Shown piece by piece: positions 1 through 8,639 of a DNA stretch of 64,000 nt; within the stretch, counting starts at the first letter, position 1, and every line of letters starts with the position of its first letter. This stretch comes from Streptomyces asiaticus (GTDB taxonomy: Bacteria; Actinomycetota; Actinomycetes; Streptomycetales; Streptomycetaceae): the NCBI RefSeq assembly GCF_018138715.1, contig NZ_JAGSHX010000006.1, forward strand, positions 7,254,001 through 7,318,000. Direction: 5' to 3'. Made by a program: the position numbers and the translations under genes. A model generated the notes under the pieces. It saw only the letters and a list, made by a program, of their open reading frames with translations, made no database searches and was not told where the DNA came from.

Positions 1-232
1 GTACATCCAGTCCGCCGTCGGCCTCGACGGTCTTCGCGGCGGCGGCCACGGAGGCGTCATCGGTGACATCGAGGACGACCAGCCGCGCCCCCGCCCCCAG
101 CTGCTCGGCGGCGCGGCGTCCGCGGTCGGCGTCCCGGCTGCCCAGATAGACGGTGTGACCCGCGGCGATCAGCCGGCGGGCGGTCTCGAAGCCGAGACCC
201 TTGTTCGCTCCGGTGATGAGTGTTGTCGTCAT
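1..232 (-). CDS. Short-chain dehydrogenase/reductase, N-terminal part (runs off the window)
   Basis: Reading the minus strand from the ATG at 232 gives MTTTLITGANKGLGFETARR and onward, about 77 residues before the window ends. The TGANKGLG stretch at residues 7-14 is the glycine-rich NAD(P)-binding motif (TGxxxGxG) of classical SDR enzymes, and LDVTD near residue 55 is the usual acidic motif after the third strand. The catalytic Tyr-Lys lies outside the window, so the substrate cannot be inferred. The gene is divergent from the XRE-type regulator that starts 104 bp away. Such pairs are common in Streptomyces, and the regulator may control this gene (inference). Confidence 0.85.
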   Translation of the reverse strand, partial: MTTTLITGANKGLGFETARRLIAAGHTVYLGSRDADRGRRAAEQLGAGARLVVLDVTDDASVAAAAKTVEADGGLDV

Positions 233-336
233 GCCGTCCAGGCTGCGTCAGGGGCCGCGCGGGCAGCCAGGTGCTCCGTCTTCCTGGGACCGCGGGTACC
301 AGGCTCGTCCCCGGCCCGGGGTGCAGACTGGTGACC

Positions 337-1176
337 ATGGCGACTACGGAGTTCGGGCAGGCGGTACGGCGCTGGCGGGACCGGGTCCCCCCGGAGGCCG
401 CCGGGCTGCCGGCCGGCGGGCAGCGGCGCGCGGCCGGGCTGCGCCGCGAGGAGCTGGCCCTGCTCGCCGGGATCTCCGTCGACTACGTCACCCGCCTCGA
501 ACAGGGCCGGGCGTCCCATCCCTCGACCCAGGTCGTCGAGGCCCTGGCCAGGGCCCTGCGGCTGTCGTCGGCCGAGCGCGCCCACCTCTTCCGGCTGGCC
601 GGGCTTGCCCCACCCGGCCCGGAGACGGTCCCGTCGTACATCACCCCGAGCGTCCAGCGGCTGCTGGACCGGCTGACCGGAACGCCCGTGGCCGTGAGCG
701 ACGCGTCCTGGACGCTGCTCATGGCCAATCCGCCGTATGTGGCCCTGAGGGGCGATCCGTCCCGGTGGCGCGGCAACGAGCGCAACGGAGTCTGGCGCCA
801 TTTCGTCAGCGAGGACACCGGGTCCCGGCAGACCCATGAGGCCCGCACCGAGTTCCAGGCTGCGCTGGTTGCCGACCTCCGCACGGCCGCCGCCCGCTAC
901 CCGGCCGACCAGCGGCTGCGGCGGCTGGTCGCGGAACTGCGCGCGAACAGCGAACGGTTCGCCGAGCTGTGGGACTCCGGCGCCGTCGGCCACCACGAGG
1001 CCTCGCGGAAGACCATCGACCATCCACGGGTGGGTCCGCTGACGCTGGACTGCGATGTGCTCACCGTGGCGGGCAGCGATCTGCGCATCGTGGTCTACAC
1101 CGCCGAGCCCGACACCGAGGACGCCGAACGCCTCGCCCTCCTCACCGTCCTCGGCACCCAGTCGCTCACCGGCTAG
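337..1176 (+). CDS. XRE-family transcriptional regulator with MmyB-like ligand-binding domain
   Basis: The 279-aa protein begins with an HTH_XRE domain: RREELALLAGISVDYVTRLE at about residues 35-54 is a canonical helix-turn-helix, followed by a Pro-Ser-rich turn. The rest, from about residue 100, matches the MmyB-like ligand-binding fold of actinobacterial regulators, with the conserved pattern of MANPPYVAL and the late segment TLDCDVLTV. The ATG at 337 is preferred over upstream in-frame codons because the HTH starts about 34 residues after it, as in family members. The ligand is unknown. It is transcribed away from a short-chain dehydrogenase, its most likely target (inference). Confidence 0.88.
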   Translation: MATTEFGQAVRRWRDRVPPEAAGLPAGGQRRAAGLRREELALLAGISVDYVTRLEQGRASHPSTQVVEALARALRLSSAERAHLFRLAGLAPPGPETVPSYITPSVQRLLDRLTGTPVAVSDASWTLLMANPPYVALRGDPSRWRGNERNGVWRHFVSEDTGSRQTHEARTEFQAALVADLRTAAARYPADQRLRRLVAELRANSERFAELWDSGAVGHHEASRKTIDHPRVGPLTLDCDVLTVAGSDLRIVVYTAEPDTEDAERLALLTVLGTQSLTG

Positions 1177-1280
1177 GCGAGGCCCACCGGCCCACGCCGC
1201 CTGCGGCGGGCTGCTCCCCGCCCCCGGCCCTTTCCCACAGCCCCGCCATGCAGCCCCAGACACGCCTGCGGCGGGCCGTG

Positions 1281-1320
1281 CCCCTCCCCGCCCCTTCCCA
1301 TAACTGGGGCTCCGCCCCAG
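1281..1320. repeat. Dispersed GC-rich intergenic repeat, copy 1
   Basis: This non-coding element holds CCCCTCCCCGCCCCTTCCC followed by GGGGCTCCGCCCC. The same pair of blocks, in this or the reverse orientation, recurs at 1691-1737, 3521-3590 and 33371-33690. GGGGCTCCGCCCC is nearly self-complementary and could fold. Such elements are common between Streptomyces genes and show no coding capacity. Confidence 0.7.
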
Positions 1321-1329
1321 CCCCCGTCC

Positions 1330-1745
1330 GGTGAACTGACCACGGCGACGGCCGGCTTGTCGCCCCCCTGGGGCCCAGGGGGAGTAAACCCGGGGCCCCG
1401 CCCCGGACCCCGGCCGGGCGGCCCGGATGTGCGCGGGCGTCCGTGCGGTCTTCCGCTGCATCGCGGGTGGCGCGGTCGTTGCCGTGGGCTGGTGAGGTGA
1501 TCGCGGCGGCGGTCGGTTTGTCGTCCCCCGGGTCGAGGGGCGGAGCGGAGCCGGGGCGCCGCCCCGGGCCCCGGCCGGGTGGCCGGGACGTGTGCGGGCG
1601 TCCGTCCGGTCATTCGGCGCACCGACGTGCCGACCGCTATCTGCGCGCTGGCGCACGCGTTCACGGCGCGACGGCCGGCTCGTCGCCCCCGGGGTCCAGG
1701 GGCGGAGCCCCTGGTAGCGGGAAGGGGCGGGGAGGGGAAAGATCC
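1330..1745. repeat. Three decayed tandem copies of a unit of about 162 bp
   Basis: The spacer between the XRE regulator and the sigma-factor unit (1177-2006, no convincing gene before 2007) contains three related blocks starting near 1330, 1491 and 1652. Each carries a version of GGCGACGGCCGGCTTGTCGC (seen near 1344, 1506 and 1668). The first two also share a later block, GGCCGGG then a G/T-rich stretch then GCGGGCGTCCGT (about 1410-1451 and 1570-1612). The spacing is 161-163 bp. The third copy ends in the dispersed GC-rich repeat at 1691-1737. Identity is far from perfect, so the duplication is old. 1746-2006 shows no repeat; it is relatively A/T-rich around 1830-1900 and probably holds the promoter of the following unit. 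Confidence 0.6.
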
Positions 1746-2006
1746 GCCGGGCACCCCGTAACCCGCCGCTCGCGCCCAACGGCGCAGGGCGGCGCGGGTG
1801 GTACGGGGTCGGCCCGCACTCCTGAATCTGGCGATGAGATTTTCATATTTGCGTAATTGGATCGCTGCGTTCCGTAAGATTTTAGGCTCATCCGATGCAC
1901 GAACCGGCGTTGGTACGCGCTATCTGAACAGAGGGCGCAACACCGCGCACTCGCGGGGCGTGTGGGGGCCACCCTCGTACGACGAACAGAAGGACAGCGA
2001 AGTCCG

Positions 2007-2165
2007 GTGAATCTTCAAACCGTGGTGAACGTCGTCACCGCCGTACTCGTCACCCGGGTATTCGGCAGTGACGCCATCGCCCTCCTGCGCCGCGCGGCCG
2101 CGATGGGAGTCCGCGTCGGCGTATCGGAACTGCATCGCAATAACCAGGAGGGAGGGGAGCGGTGA
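2007..2165 (+). CDS. Small 52-aa ORF translationally coupled to an ECF sigma factor
   Basis: The GTG at 2007 follows an AAGGA block at 1990-1994 and encodes 52 residues beginning VNLQTVVNVVTAVLVTRVFG. The N-terminal half is hydrophobic or amphipathic; the C-terminal half is Arg-rich and ends in QEGGER. Its stop (2163-2165) overlaps the GTG start of the sigma factor by four bases, so translation is probably coupled. An in-frame GTG at 1962 would add 15 residues but has a poorer ribosome site. No family is recognised. It might modulate the sigma factor or act only as a coupling leader; neither is shown. Confidence 0.55.
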   Translation: MNLQTVVNVVTAVLVTRVFGSDAIALLRRAAAMGVRVGVSELHRNNQEGGER

Positions 2166-2710
2166 CCAACGACTTCCCGCGCTCGCGCGAGATCACCTCG
2201 ATGACCGCCGGACTCCCCGCCGACTTCCGTGCCTTCCACCAACTCCACCGGAAGGCGTACATCGACCGGGCCATGGTCTACCTCGGCAACCACGCGGACG
2301 CCGAAGAGGCCGTCGACGCCGCCTTCGAACAGCTCCTGCGCTGCTGGCCCAAGGTGCTGACCATGGAGAACCCGGCCGCCTACGCCTGGAAGGTGATGAA
2401 GAACCGGGTCATCGACCTCGCCCGGGCCCGCAACCGGGGCCCCGCCCTCCTGGACAACGCGACCTTCGAGACCGCGATCCTCAAGGACGCGGTCGACCCC
2501 ATCGCCGCCCTGGAGGAGAGCCTGAACCTCTATCAGGCGATCAAGAAACTCCCCGAGCGCCAGCAGGACGTGGTCATCCTGCTCCACTGCCGCGGCTACA
2601 GCGTCGCCGAGACCGCCACCCACCTCGGCATCACCGAGGCCGGTGTGCGCTCCACCGCCCGCTACGCCCGCCGCCGTCTGCAACAACTCCTGGCCAAGGA
2701 CAACCGATGA
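2162..2710 (+). CDS. ECF-subfamily RNA polymerase sigma factor
   Basis: The 182-aa protein has the two-domain ECF layout. Sigma region 2 covers about residues 25-100, with DAEEAVDAAFEQLLRCW and AYAWKVMKNRVIDLARAR resembling helices 2.2-2.4. Region 4 covers about 120-178: PERQQDVVILLHCRGYSVAE followed by the recognition helix in TATHLGITEAGVRSTARYAR. The GTG start at 2162 sits directly after the strong Shine-Dalgarno GGAGGGAGGGGAG. It overlaps the small ORF upstream by four bases, and its TGA overlaps the ATG of the next gene, so the three genes form one unit. No anti-sigma factor of a known type (ZAS or membrane) is present. Its regulon is unknown. Confidence 0.9.
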   Translation: MTNDFPRSREITSMTAGLPADFRAFHQLHRKAYIDRAMVYLGNHADAEEAVDAAFEQLLRCWPKVLTMENPAAYAWKVMKNRVIDLARARNRGPALLDNATFETAILKDAVDPIAALEESLNLYQAIKKLPERQQDVVILLHCRGYSVAETATHLGITEAGVRSTARYARRRLQQLLAKDNR

Positions 2711-3504
2711 CCTCACCCATTGACCGCATCCTCGCGCGGGCCCTGCTCAACCCCACCCCTCCCATCGACTTCGAGGCCGCCGAGGCCCGGCTCGCCGCCC
2801 GCCACGCCAACCCCGGCGGCGTCCCGCCCCAGGAGCGTCCCCCACAACAGGGTCCGGGGACCACCGCGGCCGCCGGAGCCGCGGTGCCAGGCGCGGACGA
2901 GCGGATGGCGCAGGATCTGCACACCCTGTGCGAGGCGATCATCGCCCGGCCCGACGCCCTGACCCAGCTGCGGGACTTCCTCACCCGCCGCATCCTCGAA
3001 CCGCCCGGCTCCCGGGTCCTGGGATGCGTACTCCAGCTGGCCGGGCACGAGGACCACGCCCAGTTCTGGTGGCAGTTCGCCGCCGGGGCCGGCGACCCCG
3101 CCGCCGCGTACTGCCTCTACCTCCACCACATGGCCCTCGGCGAGGACGGCCAGGCGCACGCATGGCTCGAGTGGTGGCACGAGCAGGCGGGCAACGACAT
3201 CCCGCCGGTCACCGACACCGTGGAGGACTGGACCGCCACCGACCACGAGATGGCCGCCGCCCTGCGCATCCTGCACGGCCTGAAGCGGGGACAGGAGGTC
3301 CCGCCCGCCACCAGGGCGGTCATCCACTACGTCGCCGAGGCCGTCGACTTCACCGACGACCCCGACATCGACCTCCCGCTGCCGGAGCCGGGGTTCGCCG
3401 ACCGCATCGAGGACCTCACCACCACCAAGACCACCACGGACGCCGCGCCTCCCGCCGACCGCGCCGTGCTGCCGGAGCGGCCGCGCAGCGGTTCACCGGC
3501 GTAA
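2707..3504 (+). CDS. Unknown protein overlapping the ECF sigma factor; candidate regulatory partner
   Basis: The 265-aa protein starts at the ATG overlapping the sigma-factor stop. Residues 1-60 are Pro/Ala/Gln-rich and likely flexible. From about residue 68 the sequence is helical, with a signature rich in aromatics and histidines (HEDHAQFWWQFAAGAGDPAA, then AYCLYLHHMALGE and AWLEWWHEQ), similar in feel to TPR/Sel1-like helical pairs. A C-terminal tail from about 235 is Thr/Pro-rich. No transmembrane segment and no zinc anti-sigma motif (HxxxCxxC) is visible, so it is not a standard anti-sigma factor. The overlapping arrangement suggests a role with the sigma factor (inference). Confidence 0.75.
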   Translation: MTSPIDRILARALLNPTPPIDFEAAEARLAARHANPGGVPPQERPPQQGPGTTAAAGAAVPGADERMAQDLHTLCEAIIARPDALTQLRDFLTRRILEPPGSRVLGCVLQLAGHEDHAQFWWQFAAGAGDPAAAYCLYLHHMALGEDGQAHAWLEWWHEQAGNDIPPVTDTVEDWTATDHEMAAALRILHGLKRGQEVPPATRAVIHYVAEAVDFTDDPDIDLPLPEPGFADRIEDLTTTKTTTDAAPPADRAVLPERPRSGSPA

Positions 3505-3520
3505 GTGCGGCCGCCGCGTG

Positions 3521-3590
3521 GCAGGGGCTTCGCCCCCGGACCCCGGGGTCCAGGGGCGAAGCCCCGGTTGTGGGAAGGGGCGGGGAGGGG
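3521..3590. repeat. Dispersed GC-rich intergenic repeat, convergent spacer copy
   Basis: This element fills the 110-bp gap between the convergent sigma operon and kdpC. GCAGGGGCTTCGCCCC and CAGGGGCGAAGCCCC are inverted copies able to form a long hairpin, followed by GGGAAGGGGCGGGGAGGGG, as in the copy at 1691-1737. It probably also acts as a bidirectional terminator (inference). Confidence 0.7.
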
Positions 3591-3614
3591 AACAACCCGC
3601 CGCAGGCGTCAACC

Positions 3615-4283
3615 TCAGCGCCGGGCCACCAGATCCTTGAGCGCGACGTTCAGCTCGAGGACGTTCACCCGCGGCTCGCCGATGAACCCAACCATGCGCC
3701 CCTCGGTCTTGTCCTTGACCAGCCTCTCCACCTGGCCGACGGACAGCCCGTTCCGCGCCGCGACCCGATGGACCTGGATCTCCGCGTACCGCGGGGAGAT
3801 GTCCGGGTCCAGACCGGAGCCGGAGGATGTCACCGCCTCGGCGGGGACCTGGGATGGCTTGACGGTGTAGCCGGGCACCGAGTTGTTCCTGACGACCGCG
3901 GCCTTGGCGTCCCGGACCTGCTGGAGGAGGTCCTTGCTGTCGGCGGAGAGGTTGGTGGCTCCGGACAGCAGCAGCTTGTACTGGGTGTTGACGCTGTTGC
4001 TGCCGAGGCCGTTCGCCGGGCGGCCCTGGAACCACTTCAGATCGGGGTCCGGGGTCTCCTGGCCCTTCTTCAGCGGCAGGTCGTACGGCTGCCCGATCAG
4101 CGAGGAGCCGACGACCTTGCCGTGCGCCGTGATCTCGGAGCCGTTCGCCTTGTCGTGGAACAGCCCCTGGGCGACGCCGGTGACCAGCAGCGGGTAGATG
4201 ACGCCGGTCACCAGGGTCAGCATCAGCAGGGCGCGCAGCCCGGCGCCGAACAGCCGGACGGTGTTCGTGACGGAGTGGTTCAT
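3615..4283 (-). CDS. kdpC: Potassium-transporting ATPase subunit C
   Basis: KdpC is the single-span subunit of the high-affinity K+ uptake P-type ATPase KdpFABC and stabilises the KdpA-KdpB assembly. The 222-aa protein has one N-terminal membrane segment (about residues 12-35, LRALLMLTLVTGVIYPLLVT) and then an extracytoplasmic domain. Family motifs are visible: SSLIGQPYDLP, WFQGRP, SGSGLDPDISP and ARRNGL-like (AARNGLSVGQVERLV). The length is normal. It begins 5 bp after kdpB ends and is last in the minus-strand kdp operon. No kdpD or kdpE follows; a GC-rich repeat ends the unit. Confidence 0.97.
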   Translation of the reverse strand: MNHSVTNTVRLFGAGLRALLMLTLVTGVIYPLLVTGVAQGLFHDKANGSEITAHGKVVGSSLIGQPYDLPLKKGQETPDPDLKWFQGRPANGLGSNSVNTQYKLLLSGATNLSADSKDLLQQVRDAKAAVVRNNSVPGYTVKPSQVPAEAVTSSGSGLDPDISPRYAEIQVHRVAARNGLSVGQVERLVKDKTEGRMVGFIGEPRVNVLELNVALKDLVARR

Positions 4284-4288
4284 GGCGA

Positions 4289-6391
4289 TCAGCCGATCCC
4301 GGGGATGAGGGAGATGAGGATGTCGATGATCTTGATGCCGATGAAGGGCGCGATCAGGCCGCCGAGACCGTAGATCCCGAGGTTGCGCCGCAGCATCCGG
4401 TCCGCGCTCATCGGCCGGTAGCGCACCCCCCGCAGGGCGAGCGGCACCAGCGCGATGATGATCAGCGCGTTGAAGATGACCGCGGACAGGATCGCCGAGT
4501 CCGGCGAGGACAGCTGCATGATGTTCAGCCTGTCCAGGCCCGGGTAGACCGCCGCGAACAGCGCCGGGATGATCGCGAAGTACTTCGCGACATCGTTGGC
4601 GATGGAGAAGGTGGTCAGCGCACCCCGGGTGATCAGCAACTGCTTGCCGATCTCCACGATCTCGATCAGCTTGGTCGGGTTGGAGTCGAGGTCGACCATG
4701 TTGCCGGCCTCCTTGGCGGCCGACGTCCCCGTGTTCATCGCCACCCCGACGTCCGCCTGCGCCAGCGCCGGGGCGTCGTTGGTGCCGTCGCCGGTCATCG
4801 CGACCAGCTTGCCGCCCGCCTGCTCCCGCTTGATCAGGGCCATCTTGTCCTCGGGCGTGGCCTCGGCGAGGAAGTCGTCGACGCCCGCCTCCTCGGCTAT
4901 CGCCTTGGCCGTCAGCGGGTTGTCACCCGTGATCATGACGGTCTTGATGCCCATGCGGCGCAGCTCGTCGAACCGCTCCCGCATGCCCTCCTTGACCACG
5001 TCCTTGAGGTGGATGACGCCCAGCACATGAGCGCCCTTGTCGTCCTGGACGGCCACCAGCAGCGGGGTGCCACCGGCCGCGGAGATCTGTTGGGCGAGCC
5101 CGTCCGCGTCCTCGGCGACCGTACCGCCCCGCTCCCGGACCCAGGCGATGACCGAACCGGCCGCCCCCTTGCGGATCTTCCGCTCGCCGACGTCCACACC
5201 CGACATCCGGGTCTGCGCGGTGAACTCGATCCACTCGGCCCCCACCAGCTCGCCCTGGTGGCGCTCGCGCAGCCCGTACTTCTCCTTCGCCAGGACGACG
5301 ACGGACCGGCCCTCGGGGGTCTCGTCGGCCAGCGAGGACAGCTGGGCGGCGTCCGCGACCTCGGCCTCGGTGGTGCCGCGCACCGGCAGGAACTCCGCCG
5401 CCTGCCGGTTGCCCAGGGTGATGGTGCCGGTCTTGTCCAGCAGCAGCGTGGAGACATCACCGGCGGCCTCGACCGCCCGGCCCGACATCGCCAGCACATT
5501 GCGCTGCACCAGCCGGTCCATGCCCGCGATGCCGATCGCCGACAGCAGCGCGCCGATCGTCGTCGGGATCAGACAGACCAGCAGCGCCACCAGCACCACC
5601 ATCGTCAGATGCGTGCCCGCGTAATCCGCGAACGGCGGCAGTGTGGCGCAGGCGAGCAGGAAGACGATGGTCAGCGAGGCGAGCAGGATGTTCAGCGCGA
5701 TCTCGTTGGGAGTCTTCTGCCGTGCGGCGCCCTCCACCAGGTTGATCATCCGGTCGATGAAGGTCTCGCCGGGCTTGGTGGTGATCCTGATGACGATGCG
5801 GTCGGAGAGCACCTTCGTGCCACCGGTCACGGCCGAACGGTCGCCACCGGACTCGCGGATGACCGGAGCCGACTCGCCGGTGATCGCCGACTCGTCGACC
5901 GAGGCGACGCCCTCGACGACATCGCCGTCGCCGGGGATGACATCGCCGGCCTCGCAGACCACCAGGTCACCGATGGTCAGCCCGGTGCCGGGGATCCGCT
6001 CCTCCGCGCCGTCCCCCAGCAGCCGGCGCGCGACGGTGTCGGTCTTGGCCTTGCGCAGGGTGTCGGCCTGCGCCTTGCCACGGCCCTCGGCGACCGCCTC
6101 CGCCAGATTGGCGAAGATCACGGTCAGCCACAGCCAGGCGCTGATCGCCCAGCCGAACCAGTCGCCCGGGTTCTGACACGAGAACGCGGTGGTCAGTACG
6201 GACCCGACCAGCACGACGAACATCACGGGCGACTTCACCATCACCCGCGGATCCAGCTTGCGGAAGGCGTCCGGTAGCGACCGCAGCAGCTGCTGGGGGT
6301 CGAAGAGGCCCGCGCCGACACGGTCCTCGGCCGAGCTGTGCCCGGTGGGAACGCCGCTGTGCGGCGCCCTGGTCGGAGTGGCAGTGGACAT
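4289..6391 (-). CDS. kdpB: Potassium-transporting ATPase subunit B, P-type ATPase
   Basis: The catalytic subunit of KdpFABC couples ATP hydrolysis to K+ import. From the ATG at 6391 it is 700 aa, the usual length. The actuator motif TGES is at residues 171-174, the membrane motif IPTTIGA near 275, the phosphorylation motif DKTGT at 319-323 (Asp319 is the phosphoacceptor), and the hinge motif TGDGTNDAP lies further on. All key residues are intact. An in-frame ATG at 6424 that overlaps the kdpA stop (TGATG) would add 11 residues. The 6391 start is preferred because its N-terminus fits family members and it has a GAGGAC ribosome site; the upstream start remains possible. Confidence 0.96.
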   Translation of the reverse strand: MSTATPTRAPHSGVPTGHSSAEDRVGAGLFDPQQLLRSLPDAFRKLDPRVMVKSPVMFVVLVGSVLTTAFSCQNPGDWFGWAISAWLWLTVIFANLAEAVAEGRGKAQADTLRKAKTDTVARRLLGDGAEERIPGTGLTIGDLVVCEAGDVIPGDGDVVEGVASVDESAITGESAPVIRESGGDRSAVTGGTKVLSDRIVIRITTKPGETFIDRMINLVEGAARQKTPNEIALNILLASLTIVFLLACATLPPFADYAGTHLTMVVLVALLVCLIPTTIGALLSAIGIAGMDRLVQRNVLAMSGRAVEAAGDVSTLLLDKTGTITLGNRQAAEFLPVRGTTEAEVADAAQLSSLADETPEGRSVVVLAKEKYGLRERHQGELVGAEWIEFTAQTRMSGVDVGERKIRKGAAGSVIAWVRERGGTVAEDADGLAQQISAAGGTPLLVAVQDDKGAHVLGVIHLKDVVKEGMRERFDELRRMGIKTVMITGDNPLTAKAIAEEAGVDDFLAEATPEDKMALIKREQAGGKLVAMTGDGTNDAPALAQADVGVAMNTGTSAAKEAGNMVDLDSNPTKLIEIVEIGKQLLITRGALTTFSIANDVAKYFAIIPALFAAVYPGLDRLNIMQLSSPDSAILSAVIFNALIIIALVPLALRGVRYRPMSADRMLRRNLGIYGLGGLIAPFIGIKIIDILISLIPGIG

Positions 6392-6423
6392 GGAGTCCTC
6401 GTGTTCTTCTCTGCGGGGGGTCA

Positions 6424-8085
6424 TCACGCCAGCCCCTCGGCCAGCGGCCCCAGCGCCAGCGCCGGGAAGTACGTCAGACCGGTAATGATCAGGATCGCGC
6501 CCACCAACAACCCGGTGAACAGCGGCTTCTCGGTGCGCAGCGTGCCCGCGGTGGCCGGTACCGGCCGCTGCCCGGCGAGCGAGCCCGCGAGTGCCAGCAC
6601 GAAGACCATGGGCACGAAGCGGCCGAGCAGCATCGCGAGCCCGGTCGTGGTGTTGTACCAGTCGGTGTTCGCGTTCAGGCCGGCGAAGGCCGAGCCGTTG
6701 TTGTTCGAGGCGGAGGTGAAGGCGTACAGCACCTCGGAGAAGCCGTGCGCACCGGAGTTGAGCATCGAGTTCGGCGGCGTCGGCAGGGCCATGGAGGCGG
6801 CGGTGAAGACCAGGACCAGCGCCGGGGTGACCAGGATGTAGCAGGCCGCCAGCTTGATCTCGCGGGGACCGATCTTCTTGCCCAGATACTCGGGCGTACG
6901 GCCGACCATCAGCCCGGCGATGAACACCGCGATGATCGCCATGATCAGCATCCCGTAGAGGCCGGAGCCCACCCCGCCGGGCGCGATCTCGCCCAGCATC
7001 ATGCCGAGCATGGTGATGCCGCCGCCCAGGCCGGTGAAGGAGGAGTGGAAGGAGTCCACCGCTCCGGTCGAGGTGAGCGTGGTCGACACCCCGAAGAGCG
7101 CCGAGCCGCCGACCCCGAAGCGGGTCTCCTTGCCCTCCATCGCGCCACCGGCGGCCTGGAGCGCCGGGCCGTGGTGGGCGAACTCGGTCCACATCATCAG
7201 GGCGACGAAGCCGACCCAGATGGTGACCATGGTCGCCAGGATCGCGTAGCCCTGCTTGACCGAGCCGACCATGACGCCGAAGGTGCGGGTCAGCGCCAGC
7301 GGGATGACCAGGATCAGGAAGATCTCGAAGAGGTTGGTGAACGGGGTCGGGTTCTCGAACGGGTGGGCGCTGTTGGCGTTGAAGTAACCGCCGCCGTTGG
7401 TGCCCAGCTCCTTGATGGCCTCCTGCGAGGCCACGGCGCCGCCGTTCCACGCTTGCGAGCCGCCCATGAACTGGCCGACCTCGTGAATGCCGGAGAAGTT
7501 CTGGATCGCCCCGCAGGCGACCAGCACCACGGCGGCGACCGCCGCCACCGGCACCAGGACGCGGACCGTGCCGCGCACCAGATCGGCCCAGAAGTTCCCG
7601 AGCTCACCGGTGCGCGAGCGCGCGAAGCCGCGCACCAGCGCCACCGCGACGGCGATGCCCACCGCCGCCGACACGAAGTTCTGCACGGCCAGACCGGCGG
7701 TCTGCACGACGTGGCCCATGGCCTGCTCGCCGTAGTACGACTGCCAGTTGGTGTTCGTCACGAAGGACGCGGCCGTGTCGAACGCCTGCGCGGGCTCGAT
7801 CGAGGAGAACCCCAGCGAGCCGGGCAGGCCGCCCTGGAGCCGCTGCAACAGATAGAGGAAGAGCACCCCGGCCGCCGAGAAGGCCAGCACCCCGCGCAGA
7901 TACGCGGTCCAGCGCATCTCGGTGTCGGGGTTGGCACCGATGCCCTTGTAGATCCACTTCTCCACGCGCAGATGCTTCTCGGAGGAGTAGACCCTGGCCA
8001 TGTAGGTGCCGAGGGGGACATAGGCGAGCGCCAGCGCCCCCATGAGGGCGAGCAGCTGGAGCACGCCGGCGAGTACGGGACTCAT
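6424..8085 (-). CDS. kdpA: Potassium-transporting ATPase subunit A, K+ channel-like
   Basis: KdpA is the K+-selective, channel-like subunit of the Kdp complex. The 553-aa protein is hydrophobic throughout, with about ten membrane segments starting at residue 5. Family signatures are present, including [10 protein letters not shown], the selectivity-filter-like stretches [22 protein letters not shown] and [12 protein letters not shown], and PFENPTPF. It starts 8 bp after kdpF and its stop overlaps a possible kdpB start, consistent with tight coupling of the subunits. Confidence 0.97.
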   Translation of the reverse strand: MSPVLAGVLQLLALMGALALAYVPLGTYMARVYSSEKHLRVEKWIYKGIGANPDTEMRWTAYLRGVLAFSAAGVLFLYLLQRLQGGLPGSLGFSSIEPAQAFDTAASFVTNTNWQSYYGEQAMGHVVQTAGLAVQNFVSAAVGIAVAVALVRGFARSRTGELGNFWADLVRGTVRVLVPVAAVAAVVLVACGAIQNFSGIHEVGQFMGGSQAWNGGAVASQEAIKELGTNGGGYFNANSAHPFENPTPFTNLFEIFLILVIPLALTRTFGVMVGSVKQGYAILATMVTIWVGFVALMMWTEFAHHGPALQAAGGAMEGKETRFGVGGSALFGVSTTLTSTGAVDSFHSSFTGLGGGITMLGMMLGEIAPGGVGSGLYGMLIMAIIAVFIAGLMVGRTPEYLGKKIGPREIKLAACYILVTPALVLVFTAASMALPTPPNSMLNSGAHGFSEVLYAFTSASNNNGSAFAGLNANTDWYNTTTGLAMLLGRFVPMVFVLALAGSLAGQRPVPATAGTLRTEKPLFTGLLVGAILIITGLTYFPALALGPLAEGLA

Positions 8086-8093
8086 GCTTGTTC

Positions 8094-8183
8094 TCAGAAC
8101 CTCTCCGGGAAGATCAGGGCGAGGACGAGATAGCCCAGCAGGGCGACGGCCACGATCAGGCCGACGACGTTTTCGGCGGTCAC
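8094..8183 (-). CDS. kdpF: KdpF small membrane subunit of the K+-transporting ATPase
   Basis: This 29-aa peptide ([20 protein letters not shown] then LALIFPERF) is one hydrophobic helix ending in PERF, the hallmark of KdpF (usually 25-30 residues, ending in a P-E-x-F-like motif). The GTG start at 8183 overlaps the stop of the preceding 27-aa peptide by four bases, and kdpA begins 8 bp after its stop. KdpF stabilises the Kdp complex in the membrane. Confidence 0.88.
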   Translation of the reverse strand: MTAENVVGLIVAVALLGYLVLALIFPERF

Positions 8184-8263
8184 AGCTTCGTCACCCCTTT
8201 GGCGACAAAGGCCACCAGCGCGAACACCGCGATGGTGACGACGACGAAGGCCACATCGGCCAT
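8180..8263 (-). CDS. 27-aa hydrophobic peptide, first gene of the kdp operon
   Basis: The minus strand from the ATG at 8263 encodes 27 residues ([20 protein letters not shown] then AKGVTKL): a single transmembrane helix with a short basic C-terminus. A CAGGAG ribosome site lies six bases before the ATG. The stop overlaps the kdpF start as GTGA. It is not KdpF itself, which follows and carries the PERF ending. The peptide may be a second small subunit, a leader, or a remnant of a duplicated kdpF. The frame, ribosome site and coupling argue that it is translated. Confidence 0.65.
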   Translation of the reverse strand: MADVAFVVVTIAVFALVAFVAKGVTKL

Positions 8264-8291
8264 CGCGAACTCCTGGAAAGAGGTCGGGGGA

Positions 8292-8400
8292 GATCCGCGA
8301 ACAGCGGATCGAACGGACAACGCAAGAAGGAAACCCCGCCCCATGGCCGGATCCGGCCGCCGTTGACGGGTCCCATACGGCGATCAGCGCGCCTTTGACG
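8292..8400. promoter_or_regulatory. kdp: kdp upstream region with an inverted repeat and a spaced direct repeat
   Basis: Upstream of the kdp operon, GATCCGC at 8292-8298 and GCGGATC at 8304-8310 form an inverted repeat about 30 bp before the first start codon. Further up, GCCGTTGACG (8359-8368) and GCCTTTGACG (8391-8400) are direct copies with one mismatch, 32 bp apart, about three helical turns. Spaced direct repeats suit a dimeric response regulator such as KdpE, but no kdpDE genes are in the window and the assignment is inference. Confidence 0.35.
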
Positions 8401-8505
8401 CGCCTCTTACGGGCGCTGCGGCGAGGGGTGGCCGGAACCGATCGTTCTGCCGCCGAGGAGTGGCGCGGGGCGGCGCGGGAGAGGGGGAAGGAGCCGAAAC
8501 GACGA

Positions 8506-8540
8506 ACACCCGCACCCGGCGGAAAGCCGGAGGCGGGTGT
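8506..8540 (-). terminator. Stem-loop 3' of tRNA-Leu
   Basis: ACACCCGC at 8506-8513 pairs with GCGGGTGT at 8533-8540, and an inner CCGGC/GCCGG extends the stem. The hairpin begins 11 bp past the CCA end of the minus-strand tRNA gene, so it is the likely tRNA terminator. Confidence 0.7.
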
Positions 8541-8551
8541 CGATGTGTCTG

Positions 8552-8639
8552 TGGTGTCCGAGGGGGGACTTGAACCCCCACGCCCGATAAAGGGCACTAG
8601 CACCTCAAGCTAGCGCGTCTGCCATTCCGCCACCCGGAC
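8552..8639 (-). tRNA. tRNA-Leu (anticodon GAG)
   Basis: The minus strand folds as an 88-nt class II tRNA. The acceptor 5' GTCCGGG pairs with CTCGGAC (one G-T pair), followed by discriminator A and an encoded CCA at 8554-8552. The anticodon stem CTAGC/GCTAG encloses the loop TTGAGGT, giving anticodon GAG, which reads CUC and CUU leucine codons. There is a long variable arm (about TGCCC...GGGCG) as expected for leucine tRNA, and the T arm contains GGTTCAAGTCC. Confidence 0.96.

Noticed and set aside
8264..8500. c-di-AMP (ydaO-type) riboswitch in the kdp leader
   Set aside because: The conserved ydaO core could not be matched on the minus strand; only simple repeats are present.
8552..8639. tRNA-Leu as an integration site
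   Set aside because: No integrase, direct att-like repeat or foreign-looking segment was found on either side.
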